DNA of 40,340 nucleotides from an uncultured Acidimicrobiaceae bacterium (GTDB lineage: Bacteria > Actinomycetota > Acidimicrobiia > Acidimicrobiales > Poriferisodalaceae): NCBI GenBank assembly GCA_913020735.1, contig CAJWBN010000007.1, forward strand, positions 1 to 40,340, written 5' to 3'. Below the pieces are notes generated by a model, which saw only the letters and a list, made by a program, of their open reading frames with translations, had not been told where the DNA came from and searched no databases. How positions within the stretch are numbered: position 1 is the stretch's first letter; every line of letters starts with the position of its first letter. This document shows positions 33,731 through 40,340 of the stretch, one piece after another. The position numbers and the translations under genes were made by a program.

Positions 33731-34681
33731 ATGTCAATTGGGCTATCAGACGACGCATTGCAACTCTTGCCGTCAACAGAAGAGGCGCCTAGGTGCTCGT
33801 CTTATTCTCAACTAATCAGCGCTGACCCATGTGGAACTGCCCTATCAGTTGAGGCTCTAATCCTTATTGAAATTCCTCTTCCCTGGCCCAAGCCCGTTTT
33901 TGATCATCCTCTTCTTCAAGGATGGAGTTCAACAATGAACACATCGCTTGGACTAACTCGCGTCTTAGCTGTAGTTCCCAGGGATGAAGGATCCGGTATC
34001 GGAGTTTTGGTATACCAACGCGATGAAGTAGGAGTGAAGAGTTGGGCTTTTAGGCCTCAAAGCCCTTCTGCTCTCGCCCAATTTGCGACCGATGTTCTCA
34101 AACTGACCCCTAGCCAATTAGAAACCGAACCAGGACATCCACATCCTCCTGAGTTAGCAGTGTTGATTTGCACCCAGGGAAGTCACGACATTTGTTGTGG
34201 CAGCGAAGGAACAAAGCTGGCAAACGAACTACAAGAACGGGCGCCAGGTCTAAACATTTTTCGCGTTAGCCATACGGGTGGCCATCGGTTCGCTCCGACA
34301 GCTATGACCCTTCCTGATGGTCGGATGTGGGCCTATTTGGACGCAGACACGACTTTGTCGATTCTTGAACTTACGGGAAAGCCATCAACCTTAAGTTCTC
34401 AATGCCGCGGCTGGTGGGGTGCTCCTTCAGGGCCAGGCCAAGTAGCCGAGCGCGCTGTATTTCAAGAACTCGGGTGGGACCTCGACACTTTGCCTCGAGA
34501 TATAACGGTAACTCCCTCAGAGGCTGGCTGGACCGTCAACCTCTCCGTGGCCCTCCAAGAATGGTCAGTAGACGTGCTTCAGGGAAGAGAAATCCCCACA
34601 ATTGCATGCCGCTCTAATGGTGGACTACCCGCTAAAGCAAACTATGAATACACAGTGAGTGAAATCAGGTCACCTCGATAA
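33731..34681 (+). CDS. Sucraseferredoxin-like / Apd1-type thioredoxin-like [2Fe-2S] protein
   Basis: A 316-residue member of the sucrase/ferredoxin-like family. The C-x8-C pair is Cys147 and Cys156 (CTQGSHDICC), and the H-x3-H pair is His181 and His185 in HTGGHRFAPTAMTLPDGRMWAYL. This matches the His/Cys ligation of a [2Fe-2S] cluster described for yeast Apd1. The first about 130 residues form the family's variable N-domain (RCSSYSQ, DPCGTA). A redox role in the cytoplasm is likely, with an unknown partner. The gene follows the csp terminator and is convergent with hpaH. Confidence 0.87.
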   Translation: MSIGLSDDALQLLPSTEEAPRCSSYSQLISADPCGTALSVEALILIEIPLPWPKPVFDHPLLQGWSSTMNTSLGLTRVLAVVPRDEGSGIGVLVYQRDEVGVKSWAFRPQSPSALAQFATDVLKLTPSQLETEPGHPHPPELAVLICTQGSHDICCGSEGTKLANELQERAPGLNIFRVSHTGGHRFAPTAMTLPDGRMWAYLDADTTLSILELTGKPSTLSSQCRGWWGAPSGPGQVAERAVFQELGWDLDTLPRDITVTPSEAGWTVNLSVALQEWSVDVLQGREIPTIACRSNGGLPAKANYEYTVSEIRSPR

Positions 34682-34695
34682 AGCATTTCCTGGGG

Positions 34696-35505
34696 TTACC
34701 GAAACGAAAAGTCGATAGTGCCCAGATCTCGGTATTCGACTTTGAAGTCATCACCTGCTCGACAATCGACAGGCCGCGTGAATGACCCACTCAAAACGAT
34801 CTGGCCAGGCTCCAATCCAACGCCATGGTCGGCGTAGCGTCGCGCCAACCACGCAACTCCCAAAGCCGGATGACCTAAAACTGCAGACGCGACACCCGAT
34901 TCTTCGATGTCACCGTTGCGACGACAAACCGCAGCAACCCAGGCCATATCGATGTTATTTGGATCCTCTCGACAGTCCCCCAAGATAATCCCGGCATCCG
35001 CGGCGTTATCAGAAATAGTGTCAGTCACTGAACGAGTAACCCCAGTTTCCGGGTGTTTGCGATAGGAACGGGCATCAATCAATTCGATAGCTGGGACTAC
35101 AGCTTCAGTTGACTCAAGTACCTGTTCGATGGTCACATCAGACCCTTCTATGCGGCTCCCAATGATGAAGGCAAGCTCAACTTCGATCTTCGGGTCACAG
35201 AAGGCAGCAGCTTCCAAGCGGCAGCCATTTTCGAAAACCATGTCATCCAACAAGTAACCCGAATCTGGTTCATCGATGTTCATTGCAAGCTGCATGGCTC
35301 GAGAAGTCAGTCCAATCTTGTGACCTACCAACGTCTGACCGCGCTCCAACTCAATCTGCAACCAGCGATTCTGGATGGCATAGGCATCATCAATTGTCAT
35401 TTCAGGGTGTTGCACCGTTACGGGATCAATTTGCTGAGCTGTCCTTCTGGCTTCGTCATGTAGACGCGCCTGAACTTCAATTTCTTTGTCGTCCATATTT
35501 CTCAA
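34696..35505 (-). CDS. hpaH: 2-oxo-hept-4-ene-1,7-dioate hydratase (HpaH family)
   Basis: A 269-residue protein of the hydratase/decarboxylase (MhpD/HpaH) family. It has YAIQNRWLQIELERGQTLVGHKIGLTSRAMQ, DSGYLLDDMVF, the metal-binding PKIEVELAFIIG (Glu-x-Glu, about 105-114), VPAIELIDARS and SDNAADAGIILGD. The enzyme hydrates 2-oxohept-4-ene-1,7-dioate to the 4-hydroxy product in the homoprotocatechuate meta-cleavage route. The TTG at 35505 overlaps the hpaE stop as TTGA; an ATG three codons later is possible. It is the third gene of hpaF-hpaE-hpaH. The aldolase HpaI is not in the window. Confidence 0.88.
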   Translation of the reverse strand: MRNMDDKEIEVQARLHDEARRTAQQIDPVTVQHPEMTIDDAYAIQNRWLQIELERGQTLVGHKIGLTSRAMQLAMNIDEPDSGYLLDDMVFENGCRLEAAAFCDPKIEVELAFIIGSRIEGSDVTIEQVLESTEAVVPAIELIDARSYRKHPETGVTRSVTDTISDNAADAGIILGDCREDPNNIDMAWVAAVCRRNGDIEESGVASAVLGHPALGVAWLARRYADHGVGLEPGQIVLSGSFTRPVDCRAGDDFKVEYRDLGTIDFSFR

Positions 35506-37031
35506 GTTTTTCTCACTCCCAATTTCCCTATGTCATGTGCGTCAAAGGCCACGGCTACGTTCTTAGTTTCCATATAGAAATCGAAGCTGTAGTCACCGCC
35601 ATCTCGGCCGACGCCACTTCGTTTTGTTCCACCAAACGGAGTTGGTAGATGCCTGACATTTTGGGAGTTAACCCAGATCATTCCCGCATCAAGAGCTTCA
35701 GCCACACGATGCGCTCGTCCGACGTCTTGTGTCCACAAATACCCAGCAAGCCCATAGTCAACATCGTTGGCAATTTCGATGGCTTCACGTTCGTTCGAAA
35801 AAGGAATCACCGTAAGCGCAGGCCCAAAGATTTCTTCCTGGCTTACTCTCATCGAGTTGTCAGCCTCAATAAACAACATCGGGTTGACGTAATTTGAATT
35901 CTCGTCGAATGCATAGTCCCCAGTGACCACTCTGGCACCGTCTTCGATCGCCTTATCGACATATGAGCGCACTTTGTTGCAATGAATGGGGTGGATCAAC
36001 GGGCCAATCTCTGTCGCAGGGTCTAAAGGGTCACCGACCACAAGGCCTTTTACTCGTTCCGTTAGTTTCTCGACGAACCAATCATGAATCGTTTCATGCA
36101 CCAACAGACGACTACTTGATGTACACCGTTCACCGTTGAGGCTGTAAATCATGAAAACAACAGCGTCTAACGAACGTTCTAAGTCAGCATCATCGAACAC
36201 GATGACAGGATTTTTCCCACCTAACTCGAAATGCACACGCTTTAAAGAAGGGGCCCCTTGAGCTTGGATAAGCGCGCCAGTCGAGGATTCGCCAACAAAA
36301 GCAATCGCCTTAACCGCGGTGTGCTCGGTCAATGCTTTACCGGCTATTTCTCCAGTTCCATGCACGACATTCAAGACTCCTTTGGGCAGTCCTGCTTCGT
36401 GCGTGATTTCGCCCAAAATTGAAGCCGTTAATGGGCTCCACTCTGCGGGTTTGTGGACGACCGTGCAACCCGAGGCTAGAGCAGGTGCAATTTTCCAGGT
36501 GGAAAGCATAAACGGCGTGTTCCAAGGAGTGATGACTCCTACAGGTCCGATCGCCCGTCTGGACGAATAATTTAGGTGAGTCGGAGTGGGCATTGATTTG
36601 CCATCAAGAGCCCCGGGTGCGGCATCGGCAAAGTATCGGAAATTCTCGGCGCCTCGTATCGCTGCGGAACTCATAAATCGTATTGGTTGACCAGTATCGA
36701 CTGATTCGACCGCCGCTATTTCGTCCGCTCGTTTAACGATAAGTTCAGCGACTCGATTCAGAATTTGTTTTCGTTGAAGAGGTGGCCGTGAACACCATTC
36801 TTCGAACGCTGATGCAGCTGCTTCGGCTGCTAGCCCTATTTCAGTAGCTCCCCCGGCAGCGACTTGTCCTAAAAATTTTCCGTCAGCGGGAGAAACGTTG
36901 TCAAAGGTGTCCCCAGAAGCACTACCAACAAGCTCTCCGTCGATCAGATGCAAAAGGGGTCCTGAGGAATATCTCGTCAAGGCTTCTTTCGCTGCGGCCT
37001 GGTTCTCTTCAAAAGTTCGAGATGAATTCAT
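35502..37031 (-). CDS. hpaE: 5-carboxymethyl-2-hydroxymuconate semialdehyde dehydrogenase (HpaE-like aldehyde dehydrogenase)
   Basis: A 509-residue NAD-dependent aldehyde dehydrogenase. It has the Rossmann segment VITPWNTPFMLSTWKIAPALASGCTVVHKPAEWSP (167-200), the general-base Glu269 in FELGGKNPVIVFDDAD, the catalytic Cys303 in YSLNGERCTSSSRLL, and EEIFGPALTVIPF near the C-terminus. The operon position between an HpaF-type isomerase and an HpaH-type hydratase makes the HpaE assignment strong, although the ALDH family alone is not specific. GGAG five bases before the ATG supports the start, and ATGA overlaps the hpaF stop. Confidence 0.9.
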   Translation of the reverse strand: MNSSRTFEENQAAAKEALTRYSSGPLLHLIDGELVGSASGDTFDNVSPADGKFLGQVAAGGATEIGLAAEAAASAFEEWCSRPPLQRKQILNRVAELIVKRADEIAAVESVDTGQPIRFMSSAAIRGAENFRYFADAAPGALDGKSMPTPTHLNYSSRRAIGPVGVITPWNTPFMLSTWKIAPALASGCTVVHKPAEWSPLTASILGEITHEAGLPKGVLNVVHGTGEIAGKALTEHTAVKAIAFVGESSTGALIQAQGAPSLKRVHFELGGKNPVIVFDDADLERSLDAVVFMIYSLNGERCTSSSRLLVHETIHDWFVEKLTERVKGLVVGDPLDPATEIGPLIHPIHCNKVRSYVDKAIEDGARVVTGDYAFDENSNYVNPMLFIEADNSMRVSQEEIFGPALTVIPFSNEREAIEIANDVDYGLAGYLWTQDVGRAHRVAEALDAGMIWVNSQNVRHLPTPFGGTKRSGVGRDGGDYSFDFYMETKNVAVAFDAHDIGKLGVRKT

Positions 37032-37417
37032 CGCAACTCCTCGTAATGGTCTCGCATCGAGTTTTCGTTGACACGCATCGCGGCCTCTATGGGTTGCACT
37101 TCAACTGACACGGCTATTGGTTGCTCCTGCATCAAATCGCCCAATGACCGTTGGAGGCCTTCTGCCAAGAGATCACGAACTTCAATTAGTGGGCCATGCC
37201 CTCGATCTCCATTCAATCGAGCGATTACGGCGACGAACATATTGGAGCTGTTGCCATTCGCAATTAGATATTGCTCGCTTCGTATAGCTCGCGTTCTTAA
37301 CCCTGCTAACGGAATCGAAGGGTGCGACGCAGCTGCTTCGTGCAGCGTCTGAAGCATCTCCGCCACGTCAATATGTTCTTCAAGGTTGGAAGAGTATTCA
37401 ATAAAGACGTGAGGCAT
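37028..37417 (-). CDS. hpaF: 5-carboxymethyl-2-hydroxymuconate delta-isomerase (HpaF/CHMI)
   Basis: A 129-residue protein of the tautomerase superfamily beginning MPHVFIEYSSNLEEHIDV. Removal of Met exposes the N-terminal Pro that acts as catalytic base in this family, so the start must be the ATG at 37417 rather than an in-frame start 20 codons upstream. AGGAAG lies 7 bases before this ATG. Further CHMI landmarks are LRTRAIRSEQYLIANG (catalytic Arg region) and FVAVIARLNGDRG. It isomerises the ring-cleavage product after the dehydrogenase step. It is the first gene of the minus-strand hpaF-hpaE-hpaH operon, divergent from the FAH-type gene. Confidence 0.92.
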   Translation of the reverse strand: MPHVFIEYSSNLEEHIDVAEMLQTLHEAAASHPSIPLAGLRTRAIRSEQYLIANGNSSNMFVAVIARLNGDRGHGPLIEVRDLLAEGLQRSLGDLMQEQPIAVSVEVQPIEAAMRVNENSMRDHYEELR

Positions 37418-37462
37418 GTGGCCGCTTCCTGTTAAGGCCTCTAATTTGGCCAACTTATATGC

Positions 37463-37484
37463 GTAACATGTTACCAACTGTTGG
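37463..37484. promoter_or_regulatory. Candidate MarR/HpaR operator between hpaF and hpaG
   Basis: GTAACATGTTAC (37463-37474) is a perfect 12-bp palindrome, immediately followed by a second dyad CCAACTGTTGG (37474-37484). Both lie in the 81-base gap between the divergent hpaF and hpaG-like genes, where a MarR-family repressor encoded in the same cluster would be expected to bind. Confidence 0.55.
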
Positions 37485-37485
37485 T

Positions 37486-37491
37486 GGAGGG
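37486..37491 (+). promoter_or_regulatory. Shine-Dalgarno that fixes the hpaG-like start
   Basis: GGAGGG lies 7 bases before the ATG at 37499. The upstream in-frame TTG at 37481 precedes it and is therefore unlikely to be used. Confidence 0.75.
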
Positions 37492-37498
37492 CTTTCTT

Positions 37499-38365
37499 AT
37501 GAGATTCGTGACCTGTCGCTACGAAGGAAAAACTACTTGGGGGGCGGTAACCGAAGATGAGACTGGGGTTATAGATCTCGGCAGACGCTTACCCGACGTT
37601 CCCAATCTGAGTGCCGCACTCAAAACTGGTCGACTCACGGAAGCAAAGGAAGCTGCCGGCTGGGCTGATGCTGACTTTGCCTTGGCGGATGTTGAGTACG
37701 ATCGAACAGTTCCTTTCCCGGGAAAAATCTTCTGCATCGGCGTGAATTACGGAGGCCGAAACGCTGAATATGAAGATGCGACTTCAAGCAATAAACCAAG
37801 CGTCTTCATCCGATTCCCCGAATCCTTAACTGGACATAAGCAAGCGCTGGTCCGCCCGCCAGAAAGTGTTCAGCTGGACTACGAAGGGGAAATAGTTGCT
37901 GTAATCGGGCGCAGAGGTCGTCGGATACCTCGAAGCCGGGCACGCGATCACATTGCGGGGTTGACACTCGGCAACGAAGGAACCATTCGTGACTGGCTCC
38001 GTCACGCAAAATTCAATGTAACTCAAGGAAAAAACTGGGAACGTTCAGGATCGATGGGGCCATGGTTGGTTCCAACCGAAGAAATCGGAAACTTCGAAGA
38101 CCTCCGCTTGCAGACCCGAGTGAACGGTGAATTACGCCAAGACGACACAGTCGCATCCATGGCTTTCCCAATTGAGTTTCAAATCGAGTATTTATCGACG
38201 TTCATAACTCTGGAACCGGGTGATGTGATCTACACCGGTACCCCTATCGGAGCGGGAGCTCGGCTGGAACCACCTCAATGGTTAGAACCTGGTGATGTGG
38301 TTGAAGTTTCAGTCGACCAAATAGGCACTTTAGAAAACTCGATACAAGATGAGGTTCTATCTTGA
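37499..38365 (+). CDS. hpaG: Fumarylacetoacetate hydrolase-family protein (HpaG-like decarboxylase/isomerase)
   Basis: A 288-residue FAH-fold protein starting MRFVTCRYEGKTTWGAV. The core has FPGKIFCIGVNYGGRNAEYE, the metal-binding LDYEGEIVAVIGRRGRRIPRSRARDHIAGLTLGNEGTIRDW (the usual Glu/Glu/Asp ligands), GPWLVPTEEIGNFEDLRLQTRVNGE and GDVIYTGTPIGAG. In the Hpa pathway such proteins decarboxylate 5-oxopent-3-ene-1,2,5-tricarboxylate; in the homogentisate pathway relatives hydrolyse fumarylacetoacetate. Neighbouring hpaE, F, H and R argue for the first, while hmgA downstream keeps the second open. The stop overlaps the MarR-type regulator start as TTGA. Confidence 0.85.
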   Translation: MRFVTCRYEGKTTWGAVTEDETGVIDLGRRLPDVPNLSAALKTGRLTEAKEAAGWADADFALADVEYDRTVPFPGKIFCIGVNYGGRNAEYEDATSSNKPSVFIRFPESLTGHKQALVRPPESVQLDYEGEIVAVIGRRGRRIPRSRARDHIAGLTLGNEGTIRDWLRHAKFNVTQGKNWERSGSMGPWLVPTEEIGNFEDLRLQTRVNGELRQDDTVASMAFPIEFQIEYLSTFITLEPGDVIYTGTPIGAGARLEPPQWLEPGDVVEVSVDQIGTLENSIQDEVLS

Positions 38366-38811
38366 GTCAGCCACTGCGGCCATTTGAACGATCGCTACCC
38401 ATGGCGCTGATGCGGGCCCGCGAAGCAGTCATGCGAGAATTTCGACCTCGACTAGCAACGCACGAGCTAACAGAACAACAGTGGAGAGTACTTCGAGCAT
38501 TAAACACTCAAGAAGCACCGCTCACGACACGTGAACTCAGCGAGATGACATTCCTTTTAAGCCCGTCGCTTTCACGGATCACGGCCAACCTTGCCAATCG
38601 AGGTCTTCTTAATCGAGACGCGAACCCATCTGATCAGCGGAGCAGTCTTCTTAGCTTGTCCCACGATGGGAAGGTGCTACTTTCCGCCATGGCCGCGAAT
38701 AGTGAATCTGGCTATCGCGCCATTGAAGAAAGTTTCGGACAGGACCGGTTAGAACTGCTCTACAACCTTCTTGATGACTTAGCTGCGACGCGAATAGCGA
38801 AAGACACCTAA
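38362..38811 (+). CDS. hpaR: MarR-family regulator, HpaR-like
   Basis: A 149-residue winged-helix regulator. The N-terminus PFERSLPMALMRAREAVMREFRPRLATHELTEQQWRVLRAL is very like HpaR, the repressor of homoprotocatechuate catabolism. The wing and recognition helix lie at about 55-95 (TTRELSEMTFLLSPSLSRITANLANRGLLNRDANPSDQRSSLLSLSHDGK). The TTG start overlaps the hpaG-like stop. It likely represses both divergent hpa operons through the palindromes at 37463-37484, released by an aromatic acid such as hydroxyphenylacetate or homoprotocatechuate. The ligand is inferred from the family. Confidence 0.9.
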   Translation: MSQPLRPFERSLPMALMRAREAVMREFRPRLATHELTEQQWRVLRALNTQEAPLTTRELSEMTFLLSPSLSRITANLANRGLLNRDANPSDQRSSLLSLSHDGKVLLSAMAANSESGYRAIEESFGQDRLELLYNLLDDLAATRIAKDT

Positions 38812-38848
38812 GGTTTCCGAAGTTCTACTAATTGAGGAGAGACTCGCC

Positions 38849-40072
38849 ATGACCGCACCGTTGGATGGCATCCGCGTGATTGAATTCGCGAACTTTGCAG
38901 CAGCACCTTCCGCTACAGCGATCATGGCTGACCTCGGAGCCGAAGTAATAAAGGTGGAGGCGATCGGAGGCGATCCCATCCGCGGGCTTATGAAGCAAGC
39001 AAAAGTGGCTGAGGGGGATCACAACCCTGATCACCCATTTCAATTTATTAACCGAGGCAAGAAAGGGATAGAACTAAATCTTGACAGTGAATCAGGGGCT
39101 GACATCGCTCGCCGCCTGGTGTCCCAATGCGATGTAGTCGTCATGAATTTACTCAAAGAGCGAAGGCAACGATTCGGCCTCGACACTAACGATCTCTTTT
39201 CAATCAAGCCCGATCTTGTCATCGGATTGTTGTCTGGCTATGGCGAGGTAGGCGAAGAAATTAATCGCCCCGGATATGACGTAACCGCTTTCTTCTCACG
39301 TTCAGGCGTTTTCGGTGGCGGCACCACCCCAGGTAGTCCGCCTCCCCATGCCCGACCAGGTTCTGGCGACCACACCACCTCGATCGCTTTATTCGGCGCA
39401 GTTATGGCCGGTCTGCGATCTCGTGATGTTACGGGAGAAGGTCAGGTAGTCGAAGCCTCGTTACTGAGAACTGCTACCTGGACGATCAGTCTTGATCTAG
39501 TTACCTCTTTGATCGATGGTAAACCCGCGTACGACCGTCCTAGAGAAAAAGGTTTATCAGCGATGCTGGAAGCCTTCCAAGCGTCGGACGGTAGATGGCT
39601 GCAATTTGCGATGCCCGATACCGGCGATGCCTGGAAACGCTTTTGTGTCGCTTTAGATAGGGAAGATCTTTTGACTCGAGACGAGTTTTCTAGCGGTCGG
39701 CTTCGCTATCAGAATATGACTGAGCTTCTGGCGACCTTGGATGAGAGTATCGGTTCCAAACCGGCCGCTCATTGGATCCCCCGACTTGATGAACATAAAT
39801 GCATCTGGGCTCCCATTAACGATTCAGCATCCGCCGTCCAAGATCCACAGGTTCGAGCCGCCGGCGCGTTCGAAACTATTACCCATCCGGTGGTCGGCGA
39901 TTTCGAGACCGTGGCAGCACCCTTTCGAATGCACGACTCTCCAGAAGTTCGGGTAAAGGGCCCCGCTCCAGAAAAGGGGCAACACACAACTGAGGTACTC
40001 AAACAGCTACTTAACTTGAGTGAGGTAGAGATCGCTGAGCTGGAATCAGATGGCGTTGTCCGCCGTGGATAG
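38849..40072 (+). CDS. CaiB/BaiF class III CoA-transferase
   Basis: A 407-residue CoA-transferase of full length. It starts [33 protein letters not shown], has [28 protein letters not shown] and the catalytic Asp174 in [20 protein letters not shown], 11 bases before the ATG, supports the start. It shares more landmarks with the transferase at 2057-3253 than with the others in the window, so the two look like one subfamily. It lies between hpaR and hmgA on the same strand, 37 and 23 bases apart, which suggests CoA activation of an aromatic or ring-cleavage acid; that is inference. Confidence 0.9.
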   Translation: MTAPLDGIRVIEFANFAAAPSATAIMADLGAEVIKVEAIGGDPIRGLMKQAKVAEGDHNPDHPFQFINRGKKGIELNLDSESGADIARRLVSQCDVVVMNLLKERRQRFGLDTNDLFSIKPDLVIGLLSGYGEVGEEINRPGYDVTAFFSRSGVFGGGTTPGSPPPHARPGSGDHTTSIALFGAVMAGLRSRDVTGEGQVVEASLLRTATWTISLDLVTSLIDGKPAYDRPREKGLSAMLEAFQASDGRWLQFAMPDTGDAWKRFCVALDREDLLTRDEFSSGRLRYQNMTELLATLDESIGSKPAAHWIPRLDEHKCIWAPINDSASAVQDPQVRAAGAFETITHPVVGDFETVAAPFRMHDSPEVRVKGPAPEKGQHTTEVLKQLLNLSEVEIAELESDGVVRRG

Positions 40073-40095
40073 CTCCCAGACTTAGGATCTTTGTA

Positions 40096-40340
40096 ATGGT
40101 TGAACTCACGTACCAATCCGGTTTCGGAAATCATTTTGAATCTGAGGCCGAATCAGGTGTTTTGCCTATCGGTCAAAACTCCCCCCAAAAGGTCATGGGC
40201 GGTCTGTACACAGAACAAATAACAGGAACAGCATTTACAGCGCCTCGGAGCTCGATGCAAAGAAGTTGGGCGTACCGAATACGACCTTCGGTTCAACACA
40301 TGACCAACTTGGTGTCTGTTGATATCGGCTTGATTCGCAC
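40096..40340 (+). CDS. hmgA: Homogentisate 1,2-dioxygenase, N-terminal part (runs off window)
   Basis: 81 complete codons from an ATG to the right edge. The sequence [24 protein letters not shown] followed by [31 protein letters not shown] is the hallmark start of homogentisate 1,2-dioxygenase. The enzyme opens the ring of homogentisate (2,5-dihydroxyphenylacetate) to maleylacetoacetate with Fe(II) and O2. The iron ligands lie further on, outside the window. AGGA (40084-40087) is 8 bases before the ATG; TAGGAT at 40083-40088 could alternatively be a -10 box. It begins 23 bases after the CoA-transferase and is probably co-transcribed with it. Confidence 0.93.
   Translation, partial: MVELTYQSGFGNHFESEAESGVLPIGQNSPQKVMGGLYTEQITGTAFTAPRSSMQRSWAYRIRPSVQHMTNLVSVDIGLIR

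Noticed and set aside
1-40340. CRISPR arrays, insertion sequences, phage genes, tRNA or rRNA genes
   Set aside because: No regularly spaced repeats, transposase or integrase motifs, or tRNA-like cloverleaf sequences were noticed by eye; a covariance-model scan was not possible.

Overview
The window reads as a chromosomal segment of a free-living, probably marine, actinobacterium; class Acidimicrobiia is the best guess. This is inference from protein families: a mycothiol-dependent-nitroreductase-like DsbA protein, an actinobacterial-type cold shock protein, frequent GTG/TTG starts, roughly balanced base composition, and a great excess of CaiB/BaiF (class III) CoA-transferases and crotonases. 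No rRNA, tRNA, CRISPR array, transposase or phage gene was seen. Coding density is very high: 38 protein genes are called and no gene-free stretch exceeds about 150 bases.

Layout. (1) 1-6168, minus strand: a four-gene acyl-CoA operon (AMP-forming acyl-CoA synthetase, amidohydrolase, CoA-transferase, and a fused double-domain CoA-transferase that runs off the left edge). (2) 6292-8087, plus: a DsbA/nitroreductase-like gene with an in-frame TGA exactly at the first active-site cysteine, followed by a translationally coupled metal-dependent amidohydrolase. (3) 8141-17100: a small orphan gene, three CoA-transferase genes (one half-sized, one an 800-residue tandem fusion), two enoyl-CoA hydratases, an 85-residue repeat protein, an NAD-epimerase-like protein and a double carboxymuconolactone-decarboxylase-fold protein. 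(4) 17110-22823, minus: crotonase, two MFS transporters, a short-chain dehydrogenase and a zinc alcohol dehydrogenase. (5) 22891-29116: oxo-/hydroxy-acid and amino-acid enzymes (isopropylmalate-dehydrogenase-like, Ldh2-like, ThDP enzyme, glutamate-type dehydrogenase, PLP dehydratase). (6) 29113-40340: aromatic-acid catabolism, with an HpaB-type flavin hydroxylase, an IclR regulator, an HpaF-HpaE-HpaH operon diverging from HpaG/FAH-HpaR-CoA-transferase, and the start of homogentisate 1,2-dioxygenase. A phytanoyl-CoA-dioxygenase-like gene, a beta-hydroxyacid dehydrogenase, a cold shock gene and an Apd1-type Fe-S protein lie between.

Taken together the window is a catabolic region for importing, CoA-activating and degrading carboxylic and aromatic acids, built from many short divergent or convergent operons, each possibly under local control. 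Candidate operators are visible between hpaF and hpaG, upstream of one MFS gene and between hpaB and iclR. The most notable item is the candidate selenoprotein at 6292-6915: the TGA replaces the first Cys of a CPWC motif, and the RNA just downstream can fold into a bacterial SECIS-like hairpin whose loop starts with G, 22 nt after the UGA. A conventional gene call would start after the TGA and lose the redox centre.
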